Shown: positions 6,996-9,604 of the stretch, in pieces
How the letters are laid out: every line of letters begins with the position of its first letter
How positions within the stretch are numbered: position 1 is the first letter of the stretch
Source: Thermoplasmata archaeon
Lineage (GTDB): Archaea; Thermoplasmatota; Thermoplasmata; Thermoplasmatales; Thermoplasmataceae
DNA: 9,604 nucleotides
Direction: 5' to 3'
NCBI GenBank assembly: GCA_021827885.1
Contig: JAKAUD010000047.1
Coordinates: 1-9,604 of the forward strand
The notes under the pieces: generated by a model
Database searches by the model: none
The model's input: the letters and a program-made list of their open reading frames with translations, nothing else
Told to the model about the DNA's origin: nothing
Program-made: the position numbers and the translations under genes

Positions 6996-8207
6996 TCACT
7001 CGGAATTTTCTGTTTCTTCAGATATGAGATCACTATCCACCTGTATTTTCTTGAGATTCTCTGAAATAAGTTTTTTAATAGCGTTGTTGGCTACCAGTGT
7101 TATATCACTTTCCATCCATGGCAGACCAGCCTTTCTAGCGCTGTCGATGGCATCATTAAGCATTTTGTCAGAGTCTGAAGTGGTAAGTGTGAATTCCGAG
7201 ACATTCCCTTCATTGTCTATATACTCATATCTGGGTTCTCCACGTGGAATCAGCAGGCACCTTGATCTCAGATCATACCCCTGATCGATGGCATGCTTAA
7301 TTGAAGCAAGAGCAAGCAACAGAATTACGGATCTTCCTCTTTTATCTGTTTCGGGACTATCATTTCCATTAACAGGGAAGTGCAATCTTCTGATTGCAGG
7401 AATGGATATGACTGCAGTATGCATAGCGTAACCGAGAGTTACACCACCGCCAAGTTCTTTTATTGAAGGCGGAATGTTGCCCAAATTGAGTTCTGACACC
7501 TTTTTCCCGTATTTTTTCGGCTTGCCATCATCCCTTGCAGCCTCAGCCGGATCTACGGTCCAGCCACCGTTGGCTGTTTCATATATTTCCGTCTTCCCAC
7601 CTCCCATTATTATGGGGTCTATCCGTGACTCTGTCTTAACGCCGTAGTGGACATCTACTCCTATAATCTCGGACGTTATGATCCTCTGAAATTTGTTCCC
7701 CATTCCTGTGGAACCTGTAGAATCCCAAACTCCAAACACAAGTGCATGAGGACAGTACTGAAACATCCCTGTTGCATTGCGGACGTTTGACTCCACGAAT
7801 GCTTTACCTATTTCTGAATCCCTGAATGGGATATTCCCCACAAGGCTTTCCCTAAAAATGGCATCGGCAATCCTGTGAGGCGTTTCAAGTGTGCTTATGG
7901 GTTTTAACCCCTTAATATCACCAAAATCCACCCTTAGCAGAGGCATTTTCACATTCCCGGATTTTATGGCTTCAAGAAGGGCAATTTCCATCCTGTTTGC
8001 CTGTGACTGTACCGAATCTAGCAGTACCGTATTCTGGATACTTCCATCTTCCATTAATCGACTTTCTTTTGCATACTTGCCCCCTTCATATGTAGGAGGA
8101 AATACTTTCCCTCCATCTCCTGAAGCAGGGAACAGTTTAACAGTTACTCTTATGGCGTTTCCATTAGTCAGCGCGTTTTCTATTTGTCCTTTCTCCCGCA
8201 GATCCAT
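6996..8207 (-). CDS. csb1: Csb1, Cas7-like backbone subunit of type I-G
   Basis: Csb1 (GSU0053 family) is the Cas7-like RAMP subunit expected to coat the crRNA in several copies and form the backbone of the complex. The 403-residue length is ordinary for the family. Visible family marks are VFPPTYEGGKYA (35-46), LLDSVQSQANRMEIAL (62-77), TPHRIADAIFR (109-119), LVFGVWDSTGSTG (156-168) and QRIITSEIIGVDVHYG (174-189). A lysine-rich segment near residues 230-245 may contact RNA (inference). ATG 8207 follows a purine-rich GAGAAGTG and gives a normal family N-terminus, so I keep it. It is the first gene of the operon, with a candidate TATA box about 35 bp upstream. The stop is TGA and csb2 starts 4 bp further on. 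No frame damage is seen. Confidence 0.95.
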   Translation of the reverse strand: MDLREKGQIENALTNGNAIRVTVKLFPASGDGGKVFPPTYEGGKYAKESRLMEDGSIQNTVLLDSVQSQANRMEIALLEAIKSGNVKMPLLRVDFGDIKGLKPISTLETPHRIADAIFRESLVGNIPFRDSEIGKAFVESNVRNATGMFQYCPHALVFGVWDSTGSTGMGNKFQRIITSEIIGVDVHYGVKTESRIDPIIMGGGKTEIYETANGGWTVDPAEAARDDGKPKKYGKKVSELNLGNIPPSIKELGGGVTLGYAMHTAVISIPAIRRLHFPVNGNDSPETDKRGRSVILLLALASIKHAIDQGYDLRSRCLLIPRGEPRYEYIDNEGNVSEFTLTTSDSDKMLNDAIDSARKAGLPWMESDITLVANNAIKKLISENLKKIQVDSDLISEETENSE

Positions 8208-8240
8208 TTTTACACTTCTCTATTAGATAAAAACCAACTA

Positions 8241-8250
8241 CATATAATAC
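8241..8250 (-). promoter_or_regulatory. Candidate TATA box of the cas operon
   Basis: The minus strand reads GTATTATATG here, centred about 38 bp before ATG 8207. With archaeal spacing, transcription would start near 8219, giving a 5' leader of about 12 nt that includes the weak ribosome-binding site GAGAAGTG. The match to a TATA consensus is moderate and the assignment assumes an archaeal host. Confidence 0.4.
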
Positions 8251-8618
8251 TTCAGTTTAATGGGTTAGAGTGTTAAAAACATCCCAACCGGAAAGGCAAT
8301 ATTTAACTGATCTATGCTTCGTTTAGCTAATGGAGATTTGTGGTATTTTGCGGTCTTAACTTATTTTATTACATTCTCCATATGGTGATATTTTGAAACA
8401 CCTTCTTTCAAATCAAGACATAATGTAGATATTACAATAATGTTTTTTGAGTTATAAAAGTGTAACAAAAACTAAACTACCCCTTAAATCCATTTTTTCA
8501 AATTTCATAAGTGCAAGAATGGAGAATTCGTCCTTTATTGTTAAAGAATTTTCCGTATTTCTGTCGCGACCCAATTTACGTGCAAGTAAATAAATTCAAG
8601 CGCGGGGAGAAGAATACC

Positions 8619-8650
8619 TATAAATTATTCCGGTTTTTTTCAGGGGAGGA
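8619..8650 (+). promoter_or_regulatory. Candidate TATA box and ribosome-binding site
   Basis: TATAAATTA at 8619-8627 would place an archaeal start site near 8650. GGGGAGGA at 8643-8650 lies five bases before ATG 8656. The two signals imply slightly different initiation modes (nearly leaderless, or with Shine-Dalgarno), so one may be chance. Together they suggest the downstream broken gene was once, or still is, expressed. Confidence 0.4.
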
Positions 8651-8655
8651 CGCCG

Positions 8656-9310
8656 ATGTCCATGCCCTTAGATCTAAAACAGTACTCACTTATCGAACCT
8701 GAGAAGATAGATCTGCTGTTAAAGGAATGGTATAGAACCCGCTTATATGATCCAATGTTTCTCGAGGAGATAGCTCGAGATGTTCTTGAATGAGTACCTA
8801 TTCAACTTCCCTCCAGCATGACCTTGACAATATACTCAAAATTCAACTCGAAAATTCAGGGGCTCTACATGCCTGTCAATACTTCAGGAATAGAAGTTTA
8901 TCCTGATTTGTTGGAGAGCAAATTTGTATTTCTGCCAAGAGGTTCCATGTTCAAGAAAAAGGCAAAGCAGAGAGCGAGAGAGCAATAAGAGTGTCGGGTA
9001 TGGAAAAACTCTCTTGCCGGATCTACTTCAGATACCAGACCCTTTACCAGAGTTACCTGCCCTAGGCATGAAATTAAGAAGACTCTCAAAAAGGGTGCCC
9101 GAGAAACGCCTATGAACAACAAGTCTTTCATGAAGACATAAGAATCATGGCTTGTTTTCTATTTATCTGCACAAGTCTTTGCAGATTATATTAAACCAAG
9201 GGCATACTACCACAACTCAGTATGAGCATTTCCTTAACATTCCCTTTGAGGATCAAGACAGAAAGGAAATGTGGAAGTTGGTGGTAGGGTGGAAATATGA
9301 AGAGTTATAA
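8656..9310 (+). pseudogene. Unrecognised gene broken by stops and a frame change
   Basis: From ATG 8656, which has a good ribosome-binding site, 45 codons (MSMPLDLKQYSLIEPEKID onwards) end at TGA 8791-8793. The same frame then continues protein-like for 64 more codons (VPIQLPSSMTLTIYSKF, LESKFVFLPRG, FKKKAKQRAREQ) to TAA 8986-8988. A second frame takes over from about 8980: GYGKTLLPDLLQIPDPLPEL, ending at TGA 9113-9115, with another TGA at 9131-9133. It then stays open to TAA 9308-9310, ending YEHFLNIPFEDQ, DRKEMWKLVVGWKYEEL. The simplest reading is one former gene of about 215 codons with three nonsense TGA codons and one or more frame changes. The family is not recognised and no catalytic motif is clear. 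Separate small genes are possible; the 45-residue frame alone could still be translated. Confidence 0.5.
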
Positions 9311-9324
9311 AATCATATGTGCAG

Positions 9325-9373
9325 CACAAATTATGGATTTGTGTAAAATGAATATATTTACATAAAATATATT
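9325..9373. terminator. Two small inverted repeats between convergent frames
   Basis: CACAAAT (9325-9331) pairs with ATTTGTG (9337-9343) around a 5-base loop. AATATATTT (9351-9359) pairs with AAATATATT (9365-9373) around a second 5-base loop. They lie between the end of the broken plus-strand gene and the end of the minus-strand gene at the right edge, where two transcripts would meet, so a role in termination is possible. Neither has a classical T-run, and AT-only palindromes arise easily by chance in such DNA. Confidence 0.25.
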
Positions 9374-9410
9374 AATCGCCATCCGTTTGTTCACACCCAT
9401 ATAATAAGGT

Positions 9411-9604
9411 TCATTCCACCTTTAACACTCGTACTTTTGGCATGTACATTCTCTGATTATCATCAGAGAATGGATTATTCTTGAATTCATTTGGTGAAGG
9501 TAAACTAATTTGTCTTTCCATAATAGCATAATCTGAGTGAATCATTTCTTTAAATCCATCTATAAGAGTCCAAGTATTATTTTCAAGAATTTCCTCTCCT
9601 TTAA
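9411..9604 (-). CDS. C-terminal end of an unrecognised protein (right-edge partial)
   Basis: A minus-strand frame enters from the right edge. The first full codon is at 9602-9600 and TGA is at 9413-9411, giving 63 visible residues. The visible sequence includes ILENNTWTLIDGFKEM, HSDYAIMERQISLPSP and a tail RMYMPKVRVLKVE. It is polar and soluble-looking, with no membrane segment or known motif that I can name. The start lies outside the window. The coding DNA is AT-rich like the left-edge gene and unlike the cas operon. A perfect 11-bp inverted repeat lies inside it. I do not assign a function. Confidence 0.5.
   Translation of the reverse strand, partial: KGEEILENNTWTLIDGFKEMIHSDYAIMERQISLPSPNEFKNNPFSDDNQRMYMPKVRVLKVE
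9447..9472. repeat. Perfect 11-bp inverted repeat inside the right-edge gene
   Basis: CATTCTCTGAT (9447-9457) and ATCAGAGAATG (9462-9472) are exact reverse complements separated by TATC. They fall within the codons for NPFSDDNQRMY. With no T-run and an in-gene position, this is not a normal terminator. It could form an RNA hairpin near the end of the message or be a protein-binding palindrome. Confidence 0.85.

Larger units (their letters stand above)
8208..8655. other. AT-rich intergenic region, no convincing gene
   Basis: These 448 bases separate the start of csb1 from the broken gene on the right. Apart from the candidate csb1 promoter at the left and a candidate plus-strand promoter at the right, I see no supported gene. 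The only frames are short, such as 24 codons from ATG 8314 (hydrophobic, ending FITFSIW) without a ribosome-binding site. Several T-runs occur, but no hairpin followed by a T-run stands out. Confidence 0.6.

Noticed and set aside
8511..8702. Plus-strand frame of 63 codons
   Set aside because: It has no ribosome-binding site and crosses the promoter and start of the better-supported frame at 8656.
8791..8793. TGA read as selenocysteine or tryptophan in the broken gene
   Set aside because: Intact genes in the window use TGA as stop, no recoding hairpin is evident, and a frame change further on points to ordinary decay.
8898..9131. Minus-strand frame of 77 codons antisense to the broken gene
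   Set aside because: The plus strand gives coherent protein-like pieces with a good start signal; this frame lacks both.

Overview
The window holds one intact CRISPR-Cas interference locus flanked by AT-rich, partly decayed accessory DNA. Four genes on the minus strand form a tightly packed operon in the order csb1 (Cas7-like), csb2 (Cas5-Cas6-like), cas3 (helicase with a C-terminal HD nuclease) and a 302-residue csb3/Cas8-like protein. This set is diagnostic of subtype I-G (formerly I-U, also called Dpsyc). Directly downstream on the same strand lie a leader of about 216 bp and an array of 14 repeats (36 bp) and 13 spacers (36-38 bp). Read on the minus strand, the array is transcribed away from the operon. 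No cas1, cas2 or cas4 is present, so as seen here the locus is an expression-and-interference module without adaptation genes.

Layout: 1-232, C-terminal end of an unrecognised plus-strand gene; 354-546, remnant of an IS3-type OrfA transposase gene with a stop and a frameshift, abutting the array; 547-1527, the array; 1528-1743, leader with a TATA-like box; 1744-2652, csb3-like gene; 2636-5515, cas3; 5516-6991, csb2; 6996-8207, csb1; 8208-8655, AT-rich intergenic region with a candidate promoter on each strand; 8656-9310, an unrecognised gene broken by three in-frame TGA codons and a frame change; 9411-9602, the C-terminal end of an unrecognised minus-strand gene running off the right edge.

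How the genes should work together, from knowledge of the family: the array transcript is cut in each repeat by the Cas6-like part of Csb2. The crRNA is then bound by a backbone of Csb1 subunits capped by the Cas5-like part of Csb2, with the Csb3/Cas8-like protein as the probable large subunit. Cas3 is recruited to unwind and degrade target DNA.

Organism: the TATA-like boxes about 25-35 nt before array and gene starts, very short predicted 5' leaders, and a repeat ending in ATTGAAGC suggest an archaeon, perhaps a Thermoplasmata relative. This is inference from weak signals and a bacterial host is not excluded. The cas genes look less AT-rich than both flanks, which fits an accessory island.
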